DNA of 64,000 nucleotides. It comes from Deuterostichococcus epilithicus (lineage: Eukaryota > Chlorophyta > Trebouxiophyceae > Prasiolales > Stichococcaceae). The translations under genes and the position numbers were made by a program. The notes under the pieces were generated by a model that saw only the letters and a list, made by a program, of their open reading frames with translations, made no database searches and was not told the origin of the DNA. Location of the stretch: assembly GCA_033439295.1 (NCBI GenBank), contig JAVTLE010000014.1, positions 434,001 to 498,000 on the forward strand. Reading direction: 5' to 3'. Below, in pieces: positions 50,401-59,741 of this stretch. The stretch's first letter is position 1; each line of letters opens with the position of its first letter.

Positions 50401-53400
50401 GACCTTGCAGCGCTGCCGTGCTCGCCCGGCAGCCGCCAGCCGGGCGCCTTTGCTGCCGCCGCCGCCGAAGCGTGCTGGCCGGAGCTGCTCAGGTGCTGCT
50501 CCGCTACGAGTGGCACCAACAAGTTTGACTGGACGTGGAACCCTCGTGCTGCATGCGCCGCTACGAGTGGCAGAAACTCAATGCATATGCCCACTGACAG
50601 CATCTTCGGTGGAAGTCATTCCATGTCGCGACCTCCGCAGTCGGTGCAAGGCGCGGCAGGACAAGACCGCTTGTGTGAGGGCCTGCAAGGGCAGTGCCCA
50701 CGGTAGCGCCGGGCGTGCGGCGCTGTCGGCGCTGTGAACGCCGTACAGCACACTCGATGTTTGCTGCTGCAAGAGAGCCTGTGTGAGGGGCTACAAGGCA
50801 CTGCCTTTAGGCACTGCCGGGCGTACAGCGCTGTGCAAGCGTTGCTGCTGTGCTGTGCTGCTGCTGTTGCTCAAATGTATTCTGCATGTGAACACCTATC
50901 GCTGTACACAGCAACGTGCGAGCTGAACGGCCGGCGGAGGGCGCGTGATGACTGCGCTGTCGAGGGCACTGCTTTGCAAAGCTGTTGATGCAGCCGTAGT
51001 AAACACTCCTCATTGTTTGCAGTTCACAGCTACCTGCTGCATGGATGCGGCATGGGGAGCTAGCTCCGCTTGCTCTGCCTACTCAGCTTGCAGTGCGAGC
51101 CCCGGCTTCTGTTGCTGCCGCGTGACTCCCCGACTCAGCGCAGCAGGCCATCCTGGCGTGCAGGTCAGGCAGCGACAGCGGCACGGACGCGGCAGACCCG
51201 ATGCGCAGCATCTGGCACCTCGAGCTGGGGCGGCTGTGCTGCGGGCCGCTGCTGCCGCTGCTGCCGGGCGCCGCAGCCGCCGGCCAGGGACTTCAGCAGC
51301 CACACGCGGGCAGCGCTGACGGGCAGGGGCCAGGCTACGATGTTGTTGCCCGGGTGGCAGCGGCGATCAGCGTGCCATCAGAGGACCTGCGAGCATCGGC
51401 ACTCAAGGCACTGATTGTCGGGGTGACCGCACGCCAGTCTCCAGGAGAAGGTGGGGTTGCTGCTTTGTGATGTGCACGAATGGTTTTGCGCAGCCCTGCA
51501 GCCCTCAGCCTGTCCAACAAACCTGCAAGACTGTCCAGTGCCTTTCGCCTGCAGCTCGGCTGCTGACAGTCTTGATACCTATCCGGCCTGTTGTCGGATG
51601 CACCTGGTGTTCTGCTGCAGACTGGTCTGAATCTGCTTTTCTAACCTGTCAGTCAGCGACGTGAAGATCCAAACGTGGAGTGTCCAATGTGTCCAGCACA
51701 GCTTGTTGGCGCAAGCGGCGGTCGTGTTGCTGATGCGATGCAGGCGCGCAAGCGTGGGCGTGGCTGTTGCCGCCGCTGGCGTCCCGTCTTCAGGCCGGGG
51801 AGCGGCGGCCAAAGCCGCTGCGCCGTGCTCTGCGCCTGGCCGTGCTGCTGGCGCATCATGCAGGGTGGGTCAGCGCTTCGGCAACGGGTTGCTCCGTGCA
51901 GCTGACAATCTGGGTCCATTTGCCATTGACCTGGAGTGTTGATGCCTGGTGAAGCGTCGTACCCATACCAGCCTGTGACTTGACAATGAGAAGCTCATGC
52001 AGCTGTCGTTTCATTTACCAAAGCTGCAATTCAGAGCTGCAACTCTGACCTTGGCCGGCCTTTTCGTTCTGCAGGCCTGGGGAGGCAGGCATTCTCTGGC
52101 GGCAGGCGCAGGCAGCCTTCGGCAACAGCAGCTACCCCGCAGTCAAAACCGCCGCGCTGCGCTGCGCTGGGGCCGCGCTCGGCCGGCTGCAGGAGCTTGA
52201 TGGCAGTGACACTTCCGCCGCGCTGCCGGCGGCCGCAAAGGCAACAGTGTCAGGTGTGGGAGCGGCGCGTGCTGCAACAGCCCGTCATCCGGACCATCTC
52301 GAAGTGGCTGCGGCGGCGGCGAAGTCAGGTGGAACAGCTGATGGCGCAGCAGAGGCGGCGGGCCTCACAGCGGCGCCCGGCGCCCCGCCAGCCGCGACCA
52401 ACGGGGCGGCGCCAGCGGAGCTACAGGGGTGGTTGCTGGATGACGTGGAGGGCAGCAGCGGCGCCGCTGCCGCGCCAGAGCTGCGGCTGGCGGCTGTCGA
52501 TACCCTTGCGTCCTCAGGTGCCCGCATTTCTGTGCAACCAATACAGTGCCAAGGCTTTGGCGCTCATGCTGCCGGTTTGCTCACAAATGCATCTGAAGAG
52601 AGCAGCAGTGCATGTGCGGACTAAGACTTGCGCTGCGGCTGCCCTGCTCAAGGCATGCTGCATCGTGGCACCGCCTCATTGCTAGGTTGTGTCGCGAGGT
52701 TACACAGCCCAGCTGTGATGGGAGTCGTGCGCCGCGGAAGGTTCCGAGCTGTACTGCTACACGTACGCTCAGGCTCAGGGTTTGCAGTGCGGAATGTGCG
52801 ACAGCAGCGTCTCAGCAAGCGGTCCTGCAGCCCAGAGCCCTTAACAGGCAGTTGCGACTGCTGGGTGCAGGCTCAGGCTGACGCTGCGACCCCACAGCCT
52901 GCAATCCCCGTCTGAGCAGCTGCACAAATTAGCCGTGATTGCCTCTGGTCATCAGCGCAGATCAGAATCTGTGCCGCTTCCCCTTATGACTTGGCGTAGG
53001 CTGGCCATAGCGCAGACTGAACGCATAGAGAAAGTCCAGGCTTGTAAACTATCGCTCTTGCGTGAGTTCGAGCAAGGGTCCCATGTCGGCTAGATAGACC
53101 GTTTGTTGATTCATTTCTCTGCTGATCCTGATCCCCTGGTTCACAGCAGGACAACTGAACACCTTGAAATGGTACAGGTATGCTGCGTCTGCCGCCGCCG
53201 CCGCACTCACAGCAGCAGGAAGCAGGTGGATCGTGCGCAGCGGCCGACGCAGCGGAGATGGCGCTTCAGGCGTGGCTGCTGGCTGTGGAGCTCATGGAGG
53301 ACGAAGACGATGAGGTGAGCTGTCAAAGTACTGACAAATTGTGGGCCTGAACCAAAAATGTTATGGCCCTGAAGCCCAGCGACTGCTCCGCCTTTGGCCT

Positions 53401-55069
53401 CTGAGCTCCAGCGACACAACACCGAACGGTCTGCACAATACAATCTCCTGCGGCGATGTGCTGCTGCACGAGATGAAGGCATTATCATCTGGACCCCAAG
53501 CGAGTCACACCACAACCTTATCCCTGTGGCAGGTGCGCGGCGCCGTCGCGGCTGCCGCCGCGGCAGCCGGCGCCCCCCGGCGGCGGCGGCCCCGTGGCCG
53601 CAGACGCCTGCGTCGAAGTGGTGCAGCCGGCGGCCTTCGAGCTGCTGGCGGCACGGTTTGGCGCCTTGCCGACGCTGCACGCCCAGCTGCTGCGCTGGAT
53701 ATGCCCGCCGCAGGCCGCGGGTGAGATTCACATGGTATATGTTGCATGGTGTTGGCAGCCGCTCAGTTTCCAATGTGCAGCTGTCGTTGTGAATGTTCCT
53801 CTGTCAGCCTTCTGCTCTTGCCCCCTTCTGGATCGACAGCAAGCTCAGCAGTCGCAAGTGCTCGTGCCCCCACTGCTGCAGGCGCCGGCGCGGTCCAGGC
53901 CGGCATGCCAGCCCGCCTGTTCGGCCGCGAGGCAGACAACCAGCACGAGGAGCCGCTGGGGGTGGCGCGGTTGGCAGCGGGCGCGTTGCGGCGGCTGCAA
54001 GTAGGGGAAGCGAAGGAAGCAGGGGAAGGCGGCGGCGGCCTGCACGCTGCGGTGCGGCAGTGGCTGGTCGCATCTCTTGAGGTGAGTGTGCCGCTTCTTG
54101 ATGAGCTGCCGACACTGCACACGGCATGCTCTGGGCTTCTGGCACAGCTTTTTGGTTGGACAGGCAGGCAAAAGAGAAGCATCTGGACCGCTGCTGTTGA
54201 TGCGAGAAGGGTGCTGGCTGCTGGCTGCTGGCTGCTGGCTGCTGGCGGCTTGGCCTGCGGAGCGCCGAGGACATAAATGTCAGCCCGCACCAAGGTGCAC
54301 CTTCGTGCCTGGGCAGGCCTTCTCCCGCGCGGCGGAGCGGGCGTTGGCAGAGTCCCGAGCGGCGGCGGAGCCAGCAGGCAGCTCTGCATCGGAGTCCCTG
54401 GGCGGCCCCACCCAGCGGCCGGAGGTCTTTGACACACTGTGCCGGCCGCTGCTGGCGGCCTGGGCTGCGGCGCCGGGGTTTGCGCCGCCAGCAGCGGCGG
54501 CCGGCCCCGCAACCCCTGCCGCCCCTTCGTTGGCGCAGCCTGACACACTGCAGGCGCTCGAGGCGCTGCGGCGCGGGGCCGGGGCGCTGTCGGAACTGCC
54601 GCACGTCCACCCGCAGCTGGGCAACCTGCTGGTGCGCCGCCGTGCTGCATGCCGCTGGACCATGATGTCACTGGAATATTTGCGTCACGAACACTTGGCG
54701 GCTTGACAGCGGAGCTCACACCTTCCTGCCCTTGGAGCTGGGTGCTCGACCGCCACCCACAGAGCCCAGCCGCCTGGCGACCAGCGTCAGCGTCACTCTG
54801 CTGTGTCGTCAGTCAGTTTTCGTGCACCAAATGGGTGTTGATGTCGTACCAGTGGGCAGCACATTGCCACTTGGTGCGCTCCTGCTGAACTGCCAACCAC
54901 TGATGTGGATACCCTGCAGGCGGCTGTTCTGCGGATGTGGGCGCCAACGGCAGAAGCCGTCGGCGCAGGCGATTCCGTTACCAAGGCGCACGACAGTGTG
55001 CAGGAATGCCTGGGGGACGCGTTCGATGCAGCATTCGATCACATGTCCGTGGCCATGAGTGCAGCATGA
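32413..55069 (+). CDS. THADA: THADA/TRM732-like HEAT-repeat protein (DUF2428), about 30 exons
   Basis: Large helical-repeat protein. In yeast, Trm732 partners Trm7 for 2'-O-methylation of tRNA position 32. Exons include 32413-32496, 32718-32834, 33312-33545, 33843-33979, 34210-34353, 34575-34658, 35414-35675 (PRDLLGSAAVTLAAAAALPA), 35817-36066 (RGVLSSLPLATLCANLARPP), 37596 on (HPMPQIARQAGMAFDTLLAV), 40075-40410 (VDALQLICTNPRTSSLPG), 40983-41210 (LRLMRLAVGLAFRATSRSLH), 41901-42037 (AFLRWLTAAIAASLHPGAPH). The DUF2428 core is unmistakable: TASWLTMKEAALLTGTLARA (45757-45830), LKHNGAIEKAQAGFHALCSR (about 46938-47000), TVDDVIRRSAGSPFAVTAIL (47608-47696), PRVHALNMLRLAFSERDLAI (48250-48330), DARWEVRNAANLAFAAMAAR (48550-48662), FQRHPAVHGFLLRQLEEAAT (49100-49280). 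Later exons give AVKTAALRCAGAALGRL (about 52075-52515), LMEDEDDEV (about 53273) and the stop at 55067-55069. Several introns start with GC (after 32834, 34658 and 38303). Some joins (for example near 36066/36596) are unresolved. One gene is the best reading because family order is kept throughout. Confidence 0.85.
33630..33680. repeat. possible ghost of THADA exon 3 end
   Basis: A CTTCTGGCACAGCTGGCGGC stretch in intron 3 resembles CTGCTGGCGCAGCTGTCACG at about 33478 in the preceding exon. The match is short and partly Ala/Leu codon bias, so it is tentative. Confidence 0.3.
36322..36720. repeat. possible ghost of a THADA exon
   Basis: 36322-36455 translates to LLAGPQAEPAAPQPVSAAPR then ASGDAWQPGQDDADSGAAAS. 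The exon at about 36596-36720 gives LLGIQLGAPSD..VGEASQPGEATTDTTQGRS. The order of LL-G, AP-S, A-x-QPG and D-x-x-x-G-x-A-A elements matches. Low complexity weakens the case. Confidence 0.4.
39281..39573. repeat. two downstream ghosts of a THADA exon end and its donor
   Basis: Exon end plus donor at 39281-39339 (CTGGCGCTGCTCGTGGGGGC to GCAG|GTGCGA) recurs at 39410-39468, offset 129 bp, and again, more decayed, at 39529-39573. The first copy keeps GCGCAG|GTGCGA intact, so it retains a usable 5' splice site. Confidence 0.85.
41750..41965. repeat. ghost of the THADA exon coding for FLRWLTAAIA
   Basis: 41750-41820 copies 41896-41965. Both have CACAG at the acceptor and share the 14-bp core CGGTGGCTGACGGC. 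The ghost translates as ARADACVRWLTAADTALRH, the exon as LERAGAFLRWLTAAIAASLH. Offset about 146 bp. Confidence 0.9.
43236..43505. repeat. weak ghost of the THADA exon LTDSWERLRESAAGVLARLP
   Basis: 43236-43325 reads MADRFAKPGNVQAVLHLAAC then ALPRLQGT. The exon at 43412-43505 reads LTDSWERLRESAAGVLARLP then TPLPGLES. The match is mostly at protein level. Confidence 0.4.
45618..45735. repeat. ghost of a THADA exon start
   Basis: 45618-45642 matches 45711-45735 at 22 of 25 bases, offset 93 bp. Each is preceded by an AG acceptor (GCAG and GTAG). The real exon leads into the TASWLTMKEAALL block. Confidence 0.85.
46614..46943. repeat. two or three ghosts of the THADA exon GMLLGKEALQQLGTQLLGAM
   Basis: The exon start at 46871-46943 is copied at 46614-46686 (shared GGCGCAGCTGCTG-type core and matching flanks along the whole length) and at 46746-46812 (shared 13-bp core GCGATGACGGCGC). 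A third, fainter copy may lie at 46526-46560. Each copy ends with the same order of codons for Q-L-L-x-x-M/I-T. Confidence 0.85.
48101..48214. repeat. recent 69-bp tandem duplication of acceptor plus exon start in THADA
   Basis: 48111-48145 and 48180-48214 match at 33 of 35 bases, offset 69 bp. Each is preceded by CGCACAG and a similar T/G-rich tract, so both acceptors are intact. Either copy could be used, and the upstream one would add 23 codons (69 nt) without changing frame. Confidence 0.95.
48931..49180. repeat. ghost of the THADA exon coding for FQRHPAVHGFLL
   Basis: 48931-49027 copies 49100-49180. The ghost reads ADLSQWHPQLRGFLHCCAIW then stops. The exon reads TDLFQRHPAVHGFLLRQLEE. 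The DNA shares GGACCTGT-CCAG-GGCACCC and AGGCTTCCT or CGGCTTCCT elements in order. Confidence 0.9.
50501..50572. repeat. 57-bp offset duplication with a 15-bp perfect core in THADA
   Basis: CCGCTACGAGTGGCA occurs at 50501-50515 and 50558-50572, with similar flanks (GCTGCT/GCATGC before, ACTCAA/ACAAGT-like after). Confidence 0.85.
50669..50834. repeat. 108-bp offset duplication in THADA intron
   Basis: 50669-50726 and 50777-50834 share CTGTGTGAGGG or CTTGTGTGAGGG, CTACAAGG or CTGCAAGG, GCCGGGCGT and GCGCTGT in order. Neither copy has a sustained frame, so both may be ghosts. Confidence 0.8.
51776..52195. repeat. ghost of the THADA exon coding for AVKTAALRCAGAALGRL
   Basis: 51776-51850 reads SSGRGAAAKAAAPCSAPGRA. 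The exon at about 52110-52195 reads NSSYPAVKTAALRCAGAALG. The DNA shows a common order of CAAA-CCGC-GCG and CTGCGC elements. Confidence 0.55.
54212..54246. repeat. 7-bp tandem repeat (TGCTGGC)5
   Basis: Five head-to-tail copies of TGCTGGC in a late THADA intron. Confidence 0.95.
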
Positions 55070-55669
55070 AAAGGTTCATGACGACGGCGCAAGTCTTTCT
55101 GCAAACTTGACGTTGCTCTGCACGGAATGTGCAGTGTCAGTGTGCTTGTCTCGAGACTTGCTGTTGAGATGTTCAGCAACGACGTCGTAAAGACACTCAG
55201 AACTCACCCAGCGCCAAGGCCGCTGAGCACACATTAGGAATTTCTGTCGGCGGTGGCAACGGCAGTGGCGGTGGTGCAAGCGGCGGCAGCTCTGCTGGCC
55301 TGCTGGCGTCGTCATAGGCACTCAAACTCACTATTCACGTTGCATCATCGACCACCTGAGTTGCAAGGGGATCTGCGAAGGCACACAGGAGATGCAAAGC
55401 TAGGGTCTTGTGAGAAATCCTCTCATGACGTACTCCACACTGGCAGCACCGAGTGAGTGCAGCGGCGAGAGCACCTACCCATACTTGCACCGTTTGCAGG
55501 ATGTAAACTTGAGATCTTTTGACATCAGGAGGTTACATTTGGCCGCGCCAGGGTTGCCAGCAGAATCTCGTGCACCGGCAACGTCACCGAGGTGCAACTA
55601 GCCAAGGTTGCGTCCTTGGCCGCAACGCCTGGCTTTTCCTGTTGCTAGAAGGTTTGCGACGCTTTGAAG
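55070..55669. other. intergenic between THADA and heme lyase
   Basis: Both genes are on the + strand. A TGTAA lies near 55502. No gene recognised. Confidence 0.4.
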
Positions 55670-57927
55670 ATGGGCACCAGCTCCAGCAGGGAGCGGCAGG
55701 GCGACGCCGCAACGCCCATGTCCGCCGGTGACTGCCCGGTGCTCAATCCCCAGAGCCCGCCGGATGCCTCGGCGACCGGCGCGGAAGGCAGCAACTGCCC
55801 CATTCCCGAGCGCTACCGCAAGGGACCGGTCTACAACGTCTATAACCAGCGCATAGACGGTGCGTAGGCGCGCAGACGCATTGTTTGCCAGCCCGCTTTG
55901 AACGGCGCCACCCGGACCCTGCAACGCTCATGGCGTCGTGTTCCATGCTGCAGACGTGCTTTCGTTAGCCGGATGCGCATCGAACTGGCATGTCGTGGAA
56001 CATGGCATCCCGTCATGCAACCCCTGGCATTGTGCTGTCAGCGAGGGGCGACACCGCTTCCCGCAGGCGCGCCGCCGCCGCAGCAGCAGGTCTTCCTGGA
56101 CCCCAGCAACAACATGCCGCGGGAGCCGAACCAGCGGCCGTGGGCGGGGCAGGCGGCGCCGCTGTCCACACAGCGCTCTGTGTCCAGCATACCCAAGGGC
56201 GGCACGGAGGGCTCCTGGACCTACCCGTCGCCGCAGATGTTTTACAACGGCAAGCAGTGTTCTGGTGAAAGTCGCTAACGGATCGCACGGATTGTCGGTC
56301 GCAGGAAATCCTTGGTGCGTTATGAGTGCACCCGCACCGAGGCTGGGCTTCCGCCTGCTAGCCGGCGGCGCTGGGGAGGGCGCTTGCGGCAGCCACCAGT
56401 GGTCATCGAGATTGTCGAGCGATGATGCACACCTGGGGTCATCGATGGCCCGACAGCGGCCATCAGGCTGGATGCCGCAACCTGCACTGGCCGTCAAGGC
56501 AGCACCATGCACCTGTCAGCGATCTGCGTCGTGTGACGCCTCAATCACACCAGACCCCTGCACACAGCGAGCTAAGTTGTTTTCCCTCTGGCGCAACTGC
56601 AGCGCTCATGCGGAAGGGCAAGGGCGAGGGCGTCACTGAGGCCGACATGGACTCCGTCGTCCACGCACACAACTGTGAGTCCTCCGACACACTCAACTGT
56701 AGAAGCGGTTGTCGTCCGACCCGCCAGCCACAGCAGCCGGCACTCGGAGACGAACGGTTGCATTGCCTGCTCGCGCATTCTGGCCACGGCAGCGGCTTGA
56801 TAGTATGGCCGGGGCAGCATGCTTGGCGCAACAAGCCAGGCAGATGGTTGTGCAGCAGTCTCTGGAGAAGGTCAAGTAGCCACTGCCGACGCCTCACAGC
56901 ACAGATGTCAGGTGTGCGACAGTGTGCGACAGCCATGTCCGAAGGCGGCTATGTTGGCGGACGCACATACCGGAACCTGAACCCCCGCTGCGCTGTGCCC
57001 CCTGCGCAGCCATGAACGAGAAGACGTGGCAGCGGGTCCAGGAGTGGGAGCGGCTGCACGAGGGCCAGTGCGGCGACGCGCGGCTGTCGCACTTCATGGG
57101 CCGCCCCGACGACCTCAGGTGAGGTCGTCTGCAGAGCGCCCGCAACGTGTCGAGTCGTCGCGAGGTTTCCGCCTGCCCTCAGAGGTCGTCGCACTCGTTG
57201 GCGCCGGCGCTGGCTTGACAACAGCTGGGAGATTGCGCGTCTGTTTCCTGGCCGCCACGCGCCAAATGTACACCTCCCGGAGGGCTGCCGAACACTGCTG
57301 TGGCGGCCCTCTTGCAGGAGCATTCGCTCCATCATGTCGAGCCGGCGCCTCGCTCCTTCCTGGCTGCTGGCAGCCTGAATAGAACTTACGTGCGCCGTAC
57401 CGCGCAGCCCGCTGGCACGGCTGAAGTCCTGGGCGGGCAGGCCGCTGCCCTTCGATCGCCACGACTGGTGGGTGGACCGCTGCGGGCAGGAGGTCCGCTA
57501 CGTCATCGACTTCTACTACCACGAGGAGAAGGGCGGCACCCCCGACGTGAGTTGAAAGTCCTTCAACTCTCCAGCGACGCGGCAGCTTTCAGGCTCAGCG
57601 TCTGTGCCACCGTTTGTCGGCAACGCTCTTGGCCTCCACCCAGGTCGAAGCGTCTTGCCCCCTCACCGCGTCAGGTTGTGGAGTGGCATTGCTCCTGCGA
57701 TGTCAGAAGTGCTGCCGTGATATCAGGGATCCACACAGATGTGAGCAGCTTTGCCAGTAGCCCCACCGGATGCACGTCCCACTTGCTGATGTTTGCTGAT
57801 GTCGGCACCGCAGGCGTTTGAGCTGACAGTGCGGCCGGCACTGGACTCACCGTCGGCGGCACTGGACCGCCTGAAGATGAACATCTACATCGGGGTGCGC
57901 TCTGCAGATAAACCATCACACCATTGA
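55670..57927 (+). CDS. HCCS: holocytochrome c synthase (cytochrome c heme lyase, System III)
   Basis: Mitochondrial intermembrane-space enzyme attaching heme to apocytochrome c. Exons: 55670-55859, 56067-56249, 56603-56674, 57010-57118, 57408-57546, 57814-57927, giving 268 aa, the same length as human HCCS. The N-terminus has two CP heme-binding motifs (GDCPVL, SNCPIPE). The family core follows: [62 protein letters not shown] (the His that ligates heme), [52 protein letters not shown] and [20 protein letters not shown]. Intron 2 is best read as GC-AG (AACG|GCAAGC), restoring N-A-L-M. Using the GT donor at 56265 would instead insert five residues (GKQCS). The start is the first ATG, giving [10 protein letters not shown]. 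Confidence 0.95.
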
Positions 57928-59145
57928 CGCATATTGGGCGTCGAAAGAGCCTGTTCGCATTGCGAAGAAGAGAGTGCAGGGCTGTGTGTTGCGGGCGTGT
58001 GCATGGAGTGGATGGGGACCAGTGCTCCGCTGTCTCAGCGGTGCATGCTAGATAGCTCGGCCACATGACTGGACGCTGACCGCATTGTGCGTGGCGCGCA
58101 GTGTGCTAGGTGGGGCCTGCCCTGCCCGCTGAGTGGCCACCCCAGCAGGTTCAGTGGCGTGGCTGCCGCCGCAGCCCCACAGCAGCAGCAGCAGTGACAG
58201 GGAGGTTAGTCGTCGGAGTGGGAAGGAAGACTTTCGAATCGCGGAGAGCTGTTCCAGCAGGAACCCGCCGGGGTGTTGTGAAGGGAACAGGTACAGGAAT
58301 GCAAGAGGCAGGCAGCGCCCGGAGNGNTGGGGGGGCAGTAGCAATGAACCACGAAGGGCTGAAGAGGAAATTTGCAAGGTAGTGTTCTGCGGTAGTGGCA
58401 AATATGCATGCTAGGTGTGACGAAAAATTGTCACCAGTTCATACCTAGCATACGATGGGAAAGGTGGGAATCTGGGAAAGTCGTCAAGATACTGGAACGC
58501 CATATGGTTTACAGAATCTTCAGCCTACCTACTGATACCATGCCACATCAATGTGTGGGTATTGACAGGGTCTTGAGAGCAACACAACAGGGTGCCGCAC
58601 ATTGACGCATCGCAATTGCGATGCAACATCGCTGCGTGCGTCAGACGAGCGCGCGAGGCCGCAGCCAAAACCGGCATGCAACCCCGCGTGTCGAGCATCC
58701 CCAAACGAACCACCAGTGTACTTTTATAAACTGCCAAAAGATGATGTAATTACTCAACTCTTGTCTGTTGCCGCTTGCTGTGGTGCGGGCTGCAGGAGAC
58801 GCGCAGGGCACAACCCCCTTTTGTGTGCCACGACGCGAGCTGCACAGGCTCAAGCCAAAGGACCTGAGCGCTGCACAACATACGCCGCAGCAGGAGCATG
58901 CGACCTGCAGCCTGACTGCTGCCCAGAAACAGAGGTGTGCGTGTGTGTCTGTGGCACGACTCGTGGCCTTCCCCGTCCCCCTCCCCCGTACAGCGGCGAC
59001 GGCATGCCTGCCCAGCGACATGCCGCGCTTCTCGGGTGACTCTTCCCCGGCGGGGCAATCTCTGCCCTTCGGAGGGAAACGCTGCATGCGCCGCCCGAGG
59101 CGACCCTATCATCTGCTAGACATCCTGTGCCGCGGAGCAGAAACC
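57928..59145. other. intergenic, heme lyase 3' side, with ambiguous bases
   Basis: No gene recognised. Two undetermined bases lie at 58325 and 58327. A TGTAA occurs near 58743. An AAACCCTAA telo-box-like motif is at about 59143-59151, just past the 3' end of the next (minus-strand) gene. Confidence 0.4.
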
Positions 59146-59705
59146 CTAAAAATCATTCGGACGAGGCAGCGGTGGCCCCACCACATGGCACCCATCGAAA
59201 TGGGTGCCGCGGCGGGGACCGCGCCGGCAGAACCCTGCAGAATTACTGGTAGTCTGCTGCGTGGTGCTTCCCTCTTGTTGCCGACGCCGTTGCCGGCTGG
59301 CTGGTGTGTCATCGTCTATCCATCTTGTGGGTGGCAACACCCGTGCGCCGGTGGAGCGCTGTCGTCTTGTGTGTTGGCCGCAGCGGCGCCTGTGCAGCAG
59401 CGCCAGCGCTGCCACTGTGCCGCGCTCAGGCCCAGGCGGGTGGGCGGTGCAGCGTGATGTGCGGCACGCCGACGGCGGCCGTCGGGCGCGAGACGCCGCC
59501 GCCGAAGGCAGCTGCGGCGGCCTCGACCGACGGCGAGCGGCCGGACGGCGCCACCGGGGCGAACGCCGAGCGGGCGCTGGCGGCGAAGGCGACGCCGGCA
59601 GCGGCGCCTGCTGCTGGCGCTGCTGCTGCTGGCGCGCCGCGGCCTGCGCCGCAAACTGCGCCGACAGCTGCGCCAGCTGCGCCTGTGCGAGCGCCGCGGC
59701 GTAGC

Positions 59706-59741
<36 letters not shown>

